From assembly GCF_900111235.1 (NCBI RefSeq), contig NZ_FOJI01000012.1:95963-159962 (forward strand): 64,000 nt of DNA, given 5' to 3'. The notes beneath the pieces are model-generated. The model saw only the letters and a program-made list of their open reading frames with translations. It was not told the DNA's origin and did no database searches. Source of the stretch: [Clostridium] fimetarium. Its GTDB lineage: Bacteria; Bacillota; Clostridia; Lachnospirales; Lachnospiraceae. This document shows, piece by piece, positions 16,796 through 28,115 of this stretch. The translations under genes and the position numbers were made by a program. Positions within the stretch are counted from its first letter, which is position 1; every line of letters starts with the position of its first letter.

Positions 16796-17451
16796 AAATA
16801 AAAGGTGCAATATTTGACTTAGATGGTGTACTACTTGATTCTATGTTTATCTGGGATACACTTGGTGAAACATATCTTAAAAGTCAAGGCATAAAACCAC
16901 GAAAAGATGTTCGTGAGACACTTCGACCTATGAGCTTGTTGCAAGCAGCAGAATATTTTCGCTATGAGTATGGAATGATAGAATCTGTACAGGAAATTAT
17001 AGATGGAATTAATCGTTTGATAGAACATTTTTATTTTGATTTAGTTAAGTCAAAGCCAGGTCTACTTGAGTTCCTCGATAAACTCGAAGAAAAGAATATA
17101 AAAATGTGTATAACGACCGCCACAGATCGTTTTATGGTGGATGCAGCACTGAAACGCAATAAAATGGAACGATATTTTGGTAAGATTTTTACTTGTACTG
17201 AGGTTGGTCAAGGTAAAGATAAACCAGATATATATCTTCAAGCACTTGAATTTCTGGGCATGACAAAGCGAGAGGTATTTGTGTTTGAGGATGCGCTATA
17301 TGCCATTAAGACTGCAAAAGATGTAGGCTTTTCAGTTGTGGCTGTATATGACAGCACTGCGCAAAATCAACAAAATGAAATAAAAAAGCTTGCAGATGCA
17401 TATATTACAACATTTCAAGAGATAGAAAATGAAGTGCCTGCATTCAAATGA
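16792..17451 (+). CDS. HAD-family phosphatase in the thiamine operon
   Basis: This 219-residue HAD hydrolase has the catalytic DLDGVLLDS (residues 9-17), a helical cap (about 20-90), the motif II Thr in CITTATDR, and the motif IV FEDALYAIKTA near 166. It resembles beta-phosphoglucomutase-like phosphatases. ATGA overlap with thiE and riboswitch control point to a thiamine-related phosphate ester, for instance thiamine phosphate or a pyrimidine phosphate; the substrate is inferred only from context. Confidence 0.88.
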   Translation: MKIKGAIFDLDGVLLDSMFIWDTLGETYLKSQGIKPRKDVRETLRPMSLLQAAEYFRYEYGMIESVQEIIDGINRLIEHFYFDLVKSKPGLLEFLDKLEEKNIKMCITTATDRFMVDAALKRNKMERYFGKIFTCTEVGQGKDKPDIYLQALEFLGMTKREVFVFEDALYAIKTAKDVGFSVVAVYDSTAQNQQNEIKKLADAYITTFQEIENEVPAFK

Positions 17452-17483
17452 AATTTGACTACATCAAGTAGATTGGAGTTGTT

Positions 17484-18266
17484 ATGATAAAAAAAGTATT
17501 GACAATTGCCGGTTCAGATTGTAGTGGTGGTGCGGGTATACAGGCAGATATTAAAACAATTACTGCACATAAAATGTATGCAATGAGCGTCATTACTGCA
17601 CTTACAGCACAAAACACAACTGGAGTTTATGGAATTGAAGAGGTTACCCCTGAATTTGTAGGACAACAGATTGACTGTATCTTTAATGATATTCGACCCG
17701 ATGCAGTGAAAATCGGCATGGTATCTAGCAGCAAAATCATTGAAATAATCGTAGAAAAGTTAATCCAGTATAAGCCAGAAAACATAGTAATTGACCCTGT
17801 TATGGTGTCAACCAGTGGTAGTAAACTCATCTGTGATGATGCAATGAATGCATTGATTACAAAACTTATTCCAGTCGCGACCGTGATTACACCAAATATT
17901 CCTGAAGCAGAGGTATTATGTGGCTTTTCAATTAAAAATGAAGATGATATGATTAAGGCAGCTCAGGAAATATCTAAAACTTTAAAAGGTGCAGTATTAG
18001 TAAAAGGTGGTCATTTGGTCAATGATGCAATTGACCTTCTTTATGAAAACGGAAATATTCATTGGTTTAGATCAAAGCGAATTGACAATCCCAATACTCA
18101 CGGCACAGGATGTACGCTTTCTTCTGCAATTGCATGCAATCTTGCGGAGGGGAAAAGCCTTTCAACAAGCATAGAAAATGCAAAAGTATATTTAACAGGT
18201 GCATTAAAAGCCGGTCTTAATCTTGGACAGGGAAGCGGACCGTTGGAACATACTTACTTAATTTGA
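17484..18266 (+). CDS. thiD: Hydroxymethylpyrimidine/phosphomethylpyrimidine kinase ThiD
   Basis: This 260-residue ribokinase-fold enzyme phosphorylates the pyrimidine twice to the diphosphate used by ThiE. Landmarks are LTIAGSDCSGGAGIQADIKT at the start, ALTAQNT, VIDPVMVSTSG, VLVKGGH and the catalytic NTHGTGCTLSSAIA near residue 210. TTGGAGTTG precedes ATG 17484. It is the last gene of the riboswitch-controlled unit; no strong terminator is evident after it. Confidence 0.96.
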   Translation: MIKKVLTIAGSDCSGGAGIQADIKTITAHKMYAMSVITALTAQNTTGVYGIEEVTPEFVGQQIDCIFNDIRPDAVKIGMVSSSKIIEIIVEKLIQYKPENIVIDPVMVSTSGSKLICDDAMNALITKLIPVATVITPNIPEAEVLCGFSIKNEDDMIKAAQEISKTLKGAVLVKGGHLVNDAIDLLYENGNIHWFRSKRIDNPNTHGTGCTLSSAIACNLAEGKSLSTSIENAKVYLTGALKAGLNLGQGSGPLEHTYLI

Positions 18267-18607
18267 TCATCTATAAAATAATGTGAATTGCATTCGCAGG
18301 ACAGATAGATATATATTTTAGAAAGATTACAATAATAAGGGGCAGTCACATAATAAAAAGAGTCTCTGAATAAGAAAATTGTAAAATTATGAAAATCACA
18401 CAAAAAAATAACAAAATTAGCGAAAAAAAATTAAAAAAATGCTAATGCAATGTATTACATGTAGGCCATAAAAGGGCTTCAAAAAAAAGAAATTGACAAT
18501 ATTCAAAAATAGAAGTACTGTAATTTGAAGCCATAAAAAAATGTGAATAAGAATTATTGAAGTATTGCAAAAAAACCGCTATATAAAAAATATATTAACG
18601 AAGGGAA
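18267..18607. other. A+T-rich gap with a probable promoter for the ATP synthase operon
   Basis: No gene is seen. A reasonable promoter lies at 18493-18521 (TTGACA, 17-base spacer, TACTGT), about 85 bases before atpB. The rest is A-rich low-complexity sequence. Confidence 0.55.
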
Positions 18608-19303
18608 GTGAGGAGAACGGATGAATTAGTTAAAAATCTATTAGAGGAACTAAATTGTGAAACAGCATTTACAATTCCTCTGTTTGGCGGAATAGAAATA
18701 TCGGAATCGGTAGCAGTTACATGGATAATCATGGCAGTTATGACGATTGCATCAATATGTCTAGTTAGAAACCTGAAAGTTAGTAATCCAGGAAAAAAAC
18801 AGCTAATTCTTGAAACCGTAATTGGTGGGATATACAATTTTATTGGAGAAACAATTGGAGAACATGGCAAAAGATATATACCATATATGATGACAGTTAT
18901 GTTGTATTTAGGAGTATCTAATATAATAGGCGTGTTTGGATTTAAACCACCGACCAAAGATTTGAATATTACAGCGGCTCTTGCACTTATGAGTATCGTG
19001 CTGATTGAATATTCAAGCATTCATAAAAGAGGTTTTATGGGATGGATCAAAAATTTTGCACAACCAGTTGCAATTATAGCACCAATAAAGGTATTGGAAT
19101 TGTTTATAAGACCGTTATCATTATGTATGCGACTTTTTGGTAATATCCTAGGCGCATTTGTAGTAATGGAATTACTGAAACTAGTTACACCAGTATTTGT
19201 GCCAGTTGCATTTAGCTTTTATTTTGATATATTTGATGGGTTAATACAAGCATATGTATTTGTATTTTTAACATCACTATTTGTAGATGAGGCATTAGAA
19301 TAA
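18608..19303 (+). CDS. atpB: ATP synthase Fo subunit a
   Basis: This 231-residue membrane subunit forms the half-channels beside the c-ring. The essential Arg is in FIRPLSLCMRLFGN (about residues 169-182), and VFVFLTSLFVDEAL at the end is conserved. GTG 18608 is taken as start behind AAGGGA; no in-frame ATG occurs nearby upstream of the first membrane segment. It opens the operon; no atpI-like gene precedes it. Confidence 0.93.
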   Translation: MRRTDELVKNLLEELNCETAFTIPLFGGIEISESVAVTWIIMAVMTIASICLVRNLKVSNPGKKQLILETVIGGIYNFIGETIGEHGKRYIPYMMTVMLYLGVSNIIGVFGFKPPTKDLNITAALALMSIVLIEYSSIHKRGFMGWIKNFAQPVAIIAPIKVLELFIRPLSLCMRLFGNILGAFVVMELLKLVTPVFVPVAFSFYFDIFDGLIQAYVFVFLTSLFVDEALE

Positions 19304-19312
19304 AAAATTAAA

Positions 19313-19366
19313 TCACAAAAACACACATTACAAAAACACGCAATACAAAAACATACAATACAAAAT
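19313..19366 (+). repeat. Short tandem repeats before atpE
   Basis: About three and a half units of 15 or 16 bases (TTACAAAAACACGCAA, TACAAAAACATACAA and similar) fill the gap between atpB and the atpE ribosome site. The sequence is A- and C-rich and nearly free of G, so it should be unstructured in mRNA. Confidence 0.85.
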
Positions 19367-19384
19367 GAAAAGGAGATTCAAATT

Positions 19385-19603
19385 ATGTTAGTAGCAATAG
19401 GAGCAGGAATCGCAGTATTTACAGGTATAGGAGCAGGTATAGCAATTGGTTTGGCAACAGCAAAGGCAGTTGATGCAATTGCAAGACAACCAGAGGCAGC
19501 AGGTCAAATCAGTAAAACCCTTATAATTGGTAGCGCATTGGCAGAAGCAACAGCAATTTATGGTTTTGTAATTGCATTGTTAATCATCTTTATATTAAAA
19601 TAA
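19385..19603 (+). CDS. atpE: ATP synthase Fo subunit c
   Basis: This 72-residue hairpin has two membrane helices joined by the polar loop ARQPEA. The ion-binding carboxylate is Glu 54 in [11 protein letters not shown]. The Gln of helix 1 and the Ser after Glu that mark sodium-binding c subunits (as in Ilyobacter) are replaced by Ile and Ala, which favours protons; this is inference from known family signatures. AAGGAG precedes ATG 19385. Confidence 0.95.
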   Translation: MLVAIGAGIAVFTGIGAGIAIGLATAKAVDAIARQPEAAGQISKTLIIGSALAEATAIYGFVIALLIIFILK

Positions 19604-19624
19604 CTTAAAAGGAAGGCGCTAAAG

Positions 19625-20128
19625 ATGCTGAATATATATTTTCCGAGTATTGTCTTTACCGTCATTAACCTGATCGTATTTTTTTTGCTAATGAAGAAGT
19701 TTTTAATTGGACCAGTAACAGACATCATTGAACAGAGAAAAGTTCTTGTAGAAGGACAACTATCAAATGCTAGTAATGCTGAAAAGACGGCTATGGAATT
19801 GAAATTGCAATATGAAACTTCCATAAAAGGTGCAAGTGTTAAAACGGATGAGATGTTAGATTCAGCTCGAAAAAGAGCAAGCGCGGAATATGAGCGACTT
19901 GTAAAAGAGGCTGAAGTTAGTGCTGGAAAGGTTATTGACGATGCAGAAAAGACTGTCAGAATTGAACGCGAAAAGGCAATACGTGAGATGCAATCAGAAA
20001 TAGCAGGACTTGCTATTATTGCAGCTACAAAAGTAGTAAGTGAAAACGCTAGTAATAACACTAATCAGTCACTTTATGAGGATTTTTTGAAAAAAGCAGG
20101 TGATTCTAATGACACAGATAGCAATTAA
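19625..20128 (+). CDS. atpF: ATP synthase Fo subunit b
   Basis: This 167-residue stator subunit has one N-terminal membrane helix (about residues 5-25) followed by a long charged helix rich in Ala, Glu and Lys that dimerises and reaches the head. AGGAAGGCG precedes ATG 19625. It overlaps atpH by 20 bases. Confidence 0.94.
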   Translation: MLNIYFPSIVFTVINLIVFFLLMKKFLIGPVTDIIEQRKVLVEGQLSNASNAEKTAMELKLQYETSIKGASVKTDEMLDSARKRASAEYERLVKEAEVSAGKVIDDAEKTVRIEREKAIREMQSEIAGLAIIAATKVVSENASNNTNQSLYEDFLKKAGDSNDTDSN

Positions 20129-20612
20129 CTATGCAAAAGTTCTTTATGAACTTGGAATTTCGAAAAAGGTAATATATGACGTCCAGGATATTTTGTCATC
20201 GACACCTGAGTTAAAGGATGCTTTGACAAGTCCTATAGTTTCAAAACAGGAGAAACATAATATCATTGAAAAAGTATTTCCCAAGGAAATGCAAAACTTT
20301 TTCATGGTATTGTGTGACTATCAAAGTATGGAAGTAATAGATCAAATATTTGTTGCATATAAGAATTATTATAATGAAAAGAACAGCATACTAGTGGCTA
20401 AGTTAATTTATGTAACTGCACCGAATGAGGAACAGTTAAACAAAATTAAGGTGATGCTTATGAACAAGCATCATAAGAAGCAAGTTGAACTTAGTTTAGT
20501 AGAAGACCCTAGTATAATCGGTGGTTTCATAATTGAAGCAGAAAATTTTGAAACAGACTGGAGTATCAGGGGACGTTTGAATCAGTTGCAGCAAAGATTA
20601 GTTCGGAGGTGA
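20109..20612 (+). CDS. atpH: ATP synthase F1 subunit delta
   Basis: This protein of about 167 residues links the b stalk to the top of the alpha-beta head. [12 protein letters not shown] at the start and [32 protein letters not shown] at the end match the family. ATG 20109 gives the usual length; GTG 20100 is an alternative. Translation is coupled to atpF by overlap. Confidence 0.94.
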   Translation: MTQIAINYAKVLYELGISKKVIYDVQDILSSTPELKDALTSPIVSKQEKHNIIEKVFPKEMQNFFMVLCDYQSMEVIDQIFVAYKNYYNEKNSILVAKLIYVTAPNEEQLNKIKVMLMNKHHKKQVELSLVEDPSIIGGFIIEAENFETDWSIRGRLNQLQQRLVRR

Positions 20613-20619
20613 GATATAC

Positions 20620-22122
20620 GTGAGTTCAATTAGTTCAGAAGAAATAATATCTATTTTGAAAAGTGAAATAGAGAATTATGATTTAAATACAAATGATCAA
20701 GAAACCGGAACAGTGTTATATGTTGGTGATGGTATCGCAACCGTTTATGGAATAGACCATGCGATGTATGGTGAAATCATATTATTTGATTCAGATGTCA
20801 AAGGTATGGTTCAGGATATTAGAAAAACAGAAATTGGATGTATCTTATTTGGTAAGGATACAGGGATTCGTGAAGGATCAAAAGTAGTAAGAACCGGTAA
20901 GATGGCTGGTATCCCAGTTGGTGAAGCATTTATTGGAAGAGTAGTTGATTCACTTGGAGCCCCAATTGATGGCAAAGGCGAAATCGTTACGACTGAATAT
21001 CGACCTATTGAACATGAAGCACCTGGTATTATTGACAGAAAGTCAGTAACTGTTCCAATGGAAACTGGTATACTTGCAATTGACTCAATGTTTCCAATTG
21101 GTAGAGGACAAAGAGAATTAATCATTGGCGATAGACAGACTGGAAAAACATCAATTGCTATCGATACAATTATTAACCAGAAGGGTAAAGATGTAATCTG
21201 TGTATATGTAGCAATTGGACAGAAAGCATCAACCGTGGCCAAACTTGTAAATACATTATCCAAGAATGATGCTATGGAGTATTCAATAATTGTTGCAGCA
21301 ATGGCTAGCGATTCAGCACCTTTGCAATATATAACTCCATATTCTGGAACAGCAATTGCAGAATATTTTTTACACCAAGGAAAAGACGTTTTGATTATAT
21401 ATGATGATTTATCAAAACATGCTGTTGCATATCGTGCATTATCATTATTATTAGAAAGATCTCCAGGTCGTGAAGCATATCCTGGTGATGTATTTTATTT
21501 GCATTCAAGATTATTAGAGCGTTCAAGCCGTTTGAGTGATGAATGTGGTGGTGGTTCCATTACAGCACTTCCAATCATTGAAACGCAGGCTGGTGATGTA
21601 TCTGCATATATTCCTACTAACGTAATATCGATTACGGATGGACAGATATTTCTTGAAAGTGACTTGTTTTTTGCAGGTATGAGACCAGCAGTTAATGTTG
21701 GGTTATCAGTATCCCGTGTAGGTGGAGCTGCTCAGACAAAAGCAATGAAGAAAGCATCAGGAAGTATTCGAATCGATTTGGCACAATATAGAGAAATGGA
21801 AATATTCACACAGTTTAGTTCAGATCTAGATACTACAACGAAAGAACAACTTCAATATGGAAGCGGACTTATGGAGCTACTCAAACAACCATTAGGGCGA
21901 CCATTAAGTCTTTCAGAACAAGTAGTTACATTGTGCGCAGCAAATAATAAAGTGTTGTTAGATATTGAGCCTAAGAAGATAAAACAATTCCAAATGGGAA
22001 TGCTTCAATTCTTTAAGGATAAACATCCTGAAATTATGGCAACAATTAGTGATGGGAAAGTTTTGACAGATGAACTAAATCAACAAATTATAGATATAGC
22101 AAAAGAGTATAAAAATCAGTAG
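20620..22122 (+). CDS. atpA: ATP synthase F1 subunit alpha
   Basis: This 500-residue protein supplies the non-catalytic nucleotide sites. It has the P-loop GDRQTGKTS (about residues 169-177), the conserved [27 protein letters not shown] stretch and the alpha-type [10 protein letters not shown]. The start is GTG 20620 behind GGAGGTGA. Length is normal. Confidence 0.97.
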   Translation: MSSISSEEIISILKSEIENYDLNTNDQETGTVLYVGDGIATVYGIDHAMYGEIILFDSDVKGMVQDIRKTEIGCILFGKDTGIREGSKVVRTGKMAGIPVGEAFIGRVVDSLGAPIDGKGEIVTTEYRPIEHEAPGIIDRKSVTVPMETGILAIDSMFPIGRGQRELIIGDRQTGKTSIAIDTIINQKGKDVICVYVAIGQKASTVAKLVNTLSKNDAMEYSIIVAAMASDSAPLQYITPYSGTAIAEYFLHQGKDVLIIYDDLSKHAVAYRALSLLLERSPGREAYPGDVFYLHSRLLERSSRLSDECGGGSITALPIIETQAGDVSAYIPTNVISITDGQIFLESDLFFAGMRPAVNVGLSVSRVGGAAQTKAMKKASGSIRIDLAQYREMEIFTQFSSDLDTTTKEQLQYGSGLMELLKQPLGRPLSLSEQVVTLCAANNKVLLDIEPKKIKQFQMGMLQFFKDKHPEIMATISDGKVLTDELNQQIIDIAKEYKNQ

Positions 22123-22136
22123 ATGGGAGAGTTACC

Positions 22137-23027
22137 ATGGCAAATGCAAGAGAAATACAGAGCAGAATGAAGAGTATTCAAGATACAATGAAAATTACAA
22201 ATGCTATGTATATGATTTCCTCTTCTAAGCTAAAAAGGGCGAAGAAGGTGCTCTACGATACAGAACCATATTTTTATGCGATTCAGACTGCTCTAACAAG
22301 AATACTACGACATTTTCCCGATATAGAGAATCCTTATTTTGATACAAGATCTGAAGTGACTCCCCAAAACAGAAAGATTGGTTATATAGTAGTTACGGCG
22401 GATAAAGGACTTGCAGGTTCTTATAATCATAATATAATTAAGCTTGCTCAGGAATGTTTAGATAAGGGTGGTAATAACGAATTATTTATATTAGGTATGA
22501 TAGGTCGCCAATATTTCAAGAAGAAGAATATTGAGACTGCTGAAGAGTTTTATTATACAGTTCAGAAGCCTTCAATGAGCAGGGCAAGAAGAATATCTGA
22601 AAGAGTAACTGATCTTTTCCTGAACAGAGAGCTAGATGAAGTGCATATCATATATACAAGAATGGTTAGCGGAATTCAGACGGAAGCTGAGGTTGTACAA
22701 TTACTGCCACTACAGAAGAATATCTTTAATAAGGTACCTACAGATATTCTAACAGAGCAGATTGCATTTTCACCTTCACCAGCAGTGGTAATTAATAGTA
22801 TTGCACCGAACTACGTATCAGGATTCATATATGGAGCTTTGGTGGAATCATATTCTAGTGAACAGAGCCAAAGAATGATGGCTATGGAAGCAGCAACGAA
22901 AAGTGCGAAAGATATGATTCATGACTTAGCAATTATATACAATAGAGTGAGACAAGCAGCAATTACTCAGGAAATCACTGAGATAGTAAGCGGTGCCAAG
23001 GCTCAGAAAAATAAAAAGAAAAAATAA
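22137..23027 (+). CDS. atpG: ATP synthase F1 subunit gamma
   Basis: This 296-residue protein is the central rotor shaft. It opens with REIQSRMKSIQDTMKITNAMYMISSSKLKRA and closes with VRQAAITQEITEIVSGA, the two helices that form the coiled coil. GGGAG lies upstream of ATG 22137. It ends in a lysine-rich tail. Confidence 0.96.
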   Translation: MANAREIQSRMKSIQDTMKITNAMYMISSSKLKRAKKVLYDTEPYFYAIQTALTRILRHFPDIENPYFDTRSEVTPQNRKIGYIVVTADKGLAGSYNHNIIKLAQECLDKGGNNELFILGMIGRQYFKKKNIETAEEFYYTVQKPSMSRARRISERVTDLFLNRELDEVHIIYTRMVSGIQTEAEVVQLLPLQKNIFNKVPTDILTEQIAFSPSPAVVINSIAPNYVSGFIYGALVESYSSEQSQRMMAMEAATKSAKDMIHDLAIIYNRVRQAAITQEITEIVSGAKAQKNKKKK

Positions 23028-23055
23028 TAGAGAGGAGGATTGCTCACTACTGTGA

Positions 23056-24456
<1,401 letters not shown>

Positions 24457-24476
24457 GAAACTGACTAGGAGAGTGA

Positions 24477-24890
24477 ATGTATATGAACACATTTAGTCTA
24501 AAAGTGATTGCTAGCGACAAGATATTTTTTGATGGAAGGGTTGAAGTGCTTATTATTCCTGAAGTAGATGGGGAAAAAGCAATACTTGCACATCATGAAG
24601 ATATAGTAATAGCGATTGATATTGGTGACTTGAAGTTTCGTTTAGGAGATAAAACTTGGGTTAATGCCGTAGTAGGAAAAGGATTTGCTCAAGTAATAAA
24701 TAATCGTGTTTCTGTATTGGTAGATACAGCTGAACGTCCAGAAGATATTGATGCTGCCCGTGCAAAGGATGCCTTGGAGCGTGCAAAAGAACAATTGAGA
24801 CAAAAACAAAGTCTTCAAGATTTTCACCTATCACAAGCATCTATGGCAAGAGCCATGTCAAGATTGAAGAGCACAAGTAAATTTGATTAA
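24477..24890 (+). CDS. atpC: ATP synthase F1 subunit epsilon
   Basis: This 137-residue protein has an N-terminal beta barrel (FSLKVIASDKIFFDGRVEVLIIP) and a C-terminal helix pair (DAARAKDALERAKEQL) that can brake the enzyme. AGGAG precedes ATG 24477; ATG 24483 is an alternative. It ends the operon, just before a hairpin. Confidence 0.95.
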   Translation: MYMNTFSLKVIASDKIFFDGRVEVLIIPEVDGEKAILAHHEDIVIAIDIGDLKFRLGDKTWVNAVVGKGFAQVINNRVSVLVDTAERPEDIDAARAKDALERAKEQLRQKQSLQDFHLSQASMARAMSRLKSTSKFD

Positions 24891-24891
24891 T

Positions 24892-24930
24892 ATACAGCCT
24901 GAGTAGATTGTTATCTATTTAGGCTGTATC
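24892..24930 (+). terminator. Probable terminator of the ATP synthase operon
   Basis: ATACAGCCT / AGGCTGTAT (24892-24900, 24921-24929) with an inner AGAT/ATCT helix. The T run is weak. Confidence 0.65.
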
Positions 24931-25022
24931 TGCGTTATTATGTACACGAACCAAAATTGCGTCAAACGAATCAATGTGTTAATATAAAATATATTACAGA
25001 TCGTAGGAAGATGGGAGTTTGT

Positions 25023-26183
25023 ATGAAGATATTAATGTACAAATGGAAAGTATATACGCAAGATGACATTATTAGAGCATTCAATAATATGGGACATCAG
25101 GTCGATATCTTTGACAGGAAGTTAGAAAACCATAATGAAGATAAAGAATTTACAAACGAAATGTCAAATCTTATCATAGATAACCAATGTGATTTTGTTT
25201 TTTCGGTGAATTATTTTGGGGCGGTTTCAGATGCTTGTCAAAAATGTAATGTAAAGTATGTAGTATGGACTTGTGATAGCCCATTAATTTCTATGCATCA
25301 TCAATCCGTATTCAATGAATGCAATTATATCTTCATATTTGACAAGGTTAACTACTACATGTTTAAGGCAGTAGGAGTTAAGAATATATTTTATATGCCA
25401 CTTGCCGTTGACACCAATCGCCTAGATGCACTTATTTCAAATGCCACGGATATGGACAAATATAGTAGTGATATATCATTTGTAGGCAGTCTGTATGAAA
25501 AGAATTCTTATGATGATATTAGAGATAGTTTAAGTGATTATTTAAGAGGCTATTTTGAAGCATCTATGTTAGCTCAGATAGATATATTTGGAGAAAATAT
25601 AATTGATAAACTACTTACTCCAGACATATTGAGCGAACTTAGTAATTGCATTGAATTTCAGCAAGACAATAGATCATTTTCAAATATAGCACTTGTATTT
25701 TCAACGACTTTCCTAGGATTTAAAGTTGCATCAATGGAGCGCATTATGTGTTTAAATGAACTTGCAAAAAAGCATTGTGTTGATTTGTACACAGACAGTA
25801 ACTCATTGGAACTGATTGGAGTTAATAATATCGGAAGTGTAGATTATCATAAAGATATGCCAAAAGTATTTCGTCAAAGCAAGATAAATCTTAACTTTAC
25901 AATCAGAAACATCCGTAGTGGCATTCCTCTTAGAGTTTGGGACGTATTGGGTGCAGGAGGTTTTATGCTTACTAATTTTCAAGCAGAAATACCTCAATAT
26001 TTTGAAAATGGGAAAGACCTAGTATACTTTGAAAGTATCAATGATATGTCTAAAAAAGTCGATTATTACCTCATTCACGAAGATGAAAGAATACAGATAG
26101 CAAAAAATGGATATGAGAAAGTTAAAAAATATCATTCTTACGAGAGTAGATTAAGGCAAATAATTTCGGATATTGGCTTATAA
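25023..26183 (+). CDS. Glycosyltransferase, CgeB/DUF3880-like
   Basis: This protein of about 386 residues has an N-terminal DUF3880-like half (MKILMYKWKVYTQDDIIRAF) and a C-terminal GT-B domain of the CgeB type, with FTIRNIRSGIPLRVWDVLGAGGFMLTNFQAEIPQYFENG (about residues 293-331) as the sugar-nucleotide region. Relatives decorate cell-surface or spore material; acceptor and sugar are unknown. ATG 25023 follows GGGAG at good spacing; ATG 24957, in frame, lacks one. It is monocistronic, ending at the terminator at 26221. Confidence 0.87.
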   Translation: MKILMYKWKVYTQDDIIRAFNNMGHQVDIFDRKLENHNEDKEFTNEMSNLIIDNQCDFVFSVNYFGAVSDACQKCNVKYVVWTCDSPLISMHHQSVFNECNYIFIFDKVNYYMFKAVGVKNIFYMPLAVDTNRLDALISNATDMDKYSSDISFVGSLYEKNSYDDIRDSLSDYLRGYFEASMLAQIDIFGENIIDKLLTPDILSELSNCIEFQQDNRSFSNIALVFSTTFLGFKVASMERIMCLNELAKKHCVDLYTDSNSLELIGVNNIGSVDYHKDMPKVFRQSKINLNFTIRNIRSGIPLRVWDVLGAGGFMLTNFQAEIPQYFENGKDLVYFESINDMSKKVDYYLIHEDERIQIAKNGYEKVKKYHSYESRLRQIISDIGL

Positions 26184-26220
26184 AGAGACACAAACAAAAT
26201 AGAACCAACAAACCATAAAA

Positions 26221-26266
26221 AACGCGTAGATATACGGATTAGGTCTGTATATTTACGCGTTCTTTA
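26221..26266. terminator. Bidirectional terminator between convergent genes
   Basis: A 15-pair stem with one wobble (arms 26221-26235 and 26247-26261, AACGCGTAGATATAC) is flanked by A6 on the left and CTTTAT on the right. The minus-strand T run is the stronger, serving the serine hydrolase. Confidence 0.88.
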
Positions 26267-26281
26267 TAACTGTTTTAATTA

Positions 26282-27880
26282 TTATTTTATCATTTTACCA
26301 CTGACTATACCGTCGAATTCTTGAAACATAGTTTCTTCGAATTTACGCATCATCATAGTGACTGTATCATTTTTGAAAATAAGCTGAATAAAGATATTAC
26401 CAATGCATTCGTCAATAAGATGTGCTTTGATTAGAAAAGTATCTTCACGGCACCAAGTACCAGATACTGCGGTCTTGTAATTGTAAAAAGGGAATTGTTG
26501 AATAAAATTAGTGCCAATTGCAAATTTTAAAGTATGAGTACCAGAAATATTACTGTAATCTATTTGGCCGATAGTACATTTCTTAGTATCAATGTCATCG
26601 AACGAAAGCGTGATATTTGTAAAACCCATTTTATTATTATCTAGTAAAAATATTTTGTTATTAATTAAATGCATTATAGGAGATGTATCCGCACCATGAA
26701 GATACATTAACTGTCTAGAAGTAACATAATTTGCTAGTGATTCTTGGGACCCTGAAATATTATCAGCTGCATTATCAGTTGTAATATCAGTTGCATTATC
26801 AGTTACATTATCAGTTGCATTATCAATTGCATTATCAGTTACATTTACATTTGTATCATCATTTGTTTTTGCATTTAAAGATGTATCTGGCATGATTGGA
26901 CAATCTGAAAGGGATGGGTAAACTGTCTCCCAAAATGTATCATATATTAGCTGAACGCCACCCTGTCTACCTTGCGTATCAGCCGTGGTAATTAAAATCA
27001 AATCTTTTTCAGGAAGATAGAGTGCCAATTGTCCACCCATTCCATAGCATACAATACCATTATGAGTAGTACACCAAAATTGATAACCATAACCTTGCAT
27101 TTCTTCAAAAGTTGCCGACTTGCTATAGTTGTCAATTTGTTTTGTAGTAGCTTCTTTTAAATAATTGGCGGGTAATAGCTGTTTTCCATTGTAAATGCCC
27201 TTATGCGCAATCACATACATGATTTTAAGTAAATCATATGGAGTCGCCATCAATCCTGAACCACCCATACTTACTCCAACGGGATCTTTCATACAGTAAG
27301 CATCCTTGGAAAAATCAAGTTCATCTAAAAAGTTGCTTCTTAGATAATTAAGAAGTTCCATACCTGAAAGCTTCTCGACTAAAGCTGCAAGCGTATGCGT
27401 GGAGGATGTATCATAGGAAAAGCAAGTGCCTGGTACATGGTTTGGAGTTACTGCAAAAAAAGTCCGAACCCAATCATCAATAAGCATAACCTTAAAGGTT
27501 GTTTTATCATGTGCACTCGCCATACGAAGCATATCACGAATAGTCATAGCTTCAATATAAGGATGAACGCCTTCTAAAGGAAGCTTTTCAGGGAAATATT
27601 TTATTATCTGGTCATCAAGAGAAAGTTTACCCTCTTCTTCGAGTAAACCAATGCCAAGTGATACTAAACTTTTGGTGATAGAAAACATACGGTGCAAGGT
27701 GTTTCTATCATATGGTTTATAATAAGTTTCCATAATGATTTTATCGTGTCTCATGACAATTGCACTATGCATAGGTATATCAATATCCTCGAGTTTTTTA
27801 AGAAAGCGAATCAGTGATTCTGATGTTACACCCATTTGTTCCGGGGTTGCAGTTAGAAAGTCTGTAAATGAATTCATCAT
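26282..27880 (-). CDS. Serine hydrolase, class C beta-lactamase family
   Basis: This 532-residue protein has the nucleophile motif SITK (in HRMFSITKSLVSLG, about residues 64-77) and a YDT motif at the place of the class C YXN (CFSYDTSS, about 154-161). The catalytic domain runs to about 345. A linker rich in Asn, Asp and Thr (about 345-390) made of repeated DNATDN-like units follows, then a C-terminal domain of about 140 residues. No signal peptide is visible, so it may be cytoplasmic. Relatives include esterases and D-aminopeptidases; the substrate is unknown. GGAGACC precedes ATG 27880. Confidence 0.88.
   Translation of the reverse strand: MMNSFTDFLTATPEQMGVTSESLIRFLKKLEDIDIPMHSAIVMRHDKIIMETYYKPYDRNTLHRMFSITKSLVSLGIGLLEEEGKLSLDDQIIKYFPEKLPLEGVHPYIEAMTIRDMLRMASAHDKTTFKVMLIDDWVRTFFAVTPNHVPGTCFSYDTSSTHTLAALVEKLSGMELLNYLRSNFLDELDFSKDAYCMKDPVGVSMGGSGLMATPYDLLKIMYVIAHKGIYNGKQLLPANYLKEATTKQIDNYSKSATFEEMQGYGYQFWCTTHNGIVCYGMGGQLALYLPEKDLILITTADTQGRQGGVQLIYDTFWETVYPSLSDCPIMPDTSLNAKTNDDTNVNVTDNAIDNATDNVTDNATDITTDNAADNISGSQESLANYVTSRQLMYLHGADTSPIMHLINNKIFLLDNNKMGFTNITLSFDDIDTKKCTIGQIDYSNISGTHTLKFAIGTNFIQQFPFYNYKTAVSGTWCREDTFLIKAHLIDECIGNIFIQLIFKNDTVTMMMRKFEETMFQEFDGIVSGKMIK
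26756..26852 (-). repeat. In-frame 12-base repeat in the serine hydrolase linker
   Basis: Units resembling ATTATCAGTTGC recur about eight times, encoding (D)NATDN and variants on the minus strand. Because the unit is a multiple of three, changes in copy number would alter linker length without breaking the frame. Confidence 0.85.
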
Positions 27881-28115
27881 TGGTCTCCTTTAGTAAAAGT
27901 TACTTTATAAATATTATAAATAATTTAGTAAATCTTTTTAATATTTTAACACAGATGAAGAGCAAAGAGTATATAGATTTATGAACAAAGAGTATATTGT
28001 TTTGATAGTACTTTTTTTGTATTTATGTTAGTATAAAAGGAATAATATTACATAAAAATTTAAAATCGAAAAATAATAAATGATTTAAAATATAGGTAAA
28101 CGGGGAGAAAGAGTA

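Noticed and set aside
19385..19603. Sodium-type ATP synthase
   Set aside because: The Gln and Ser of the sodium site are replaced by Ile and Ala.
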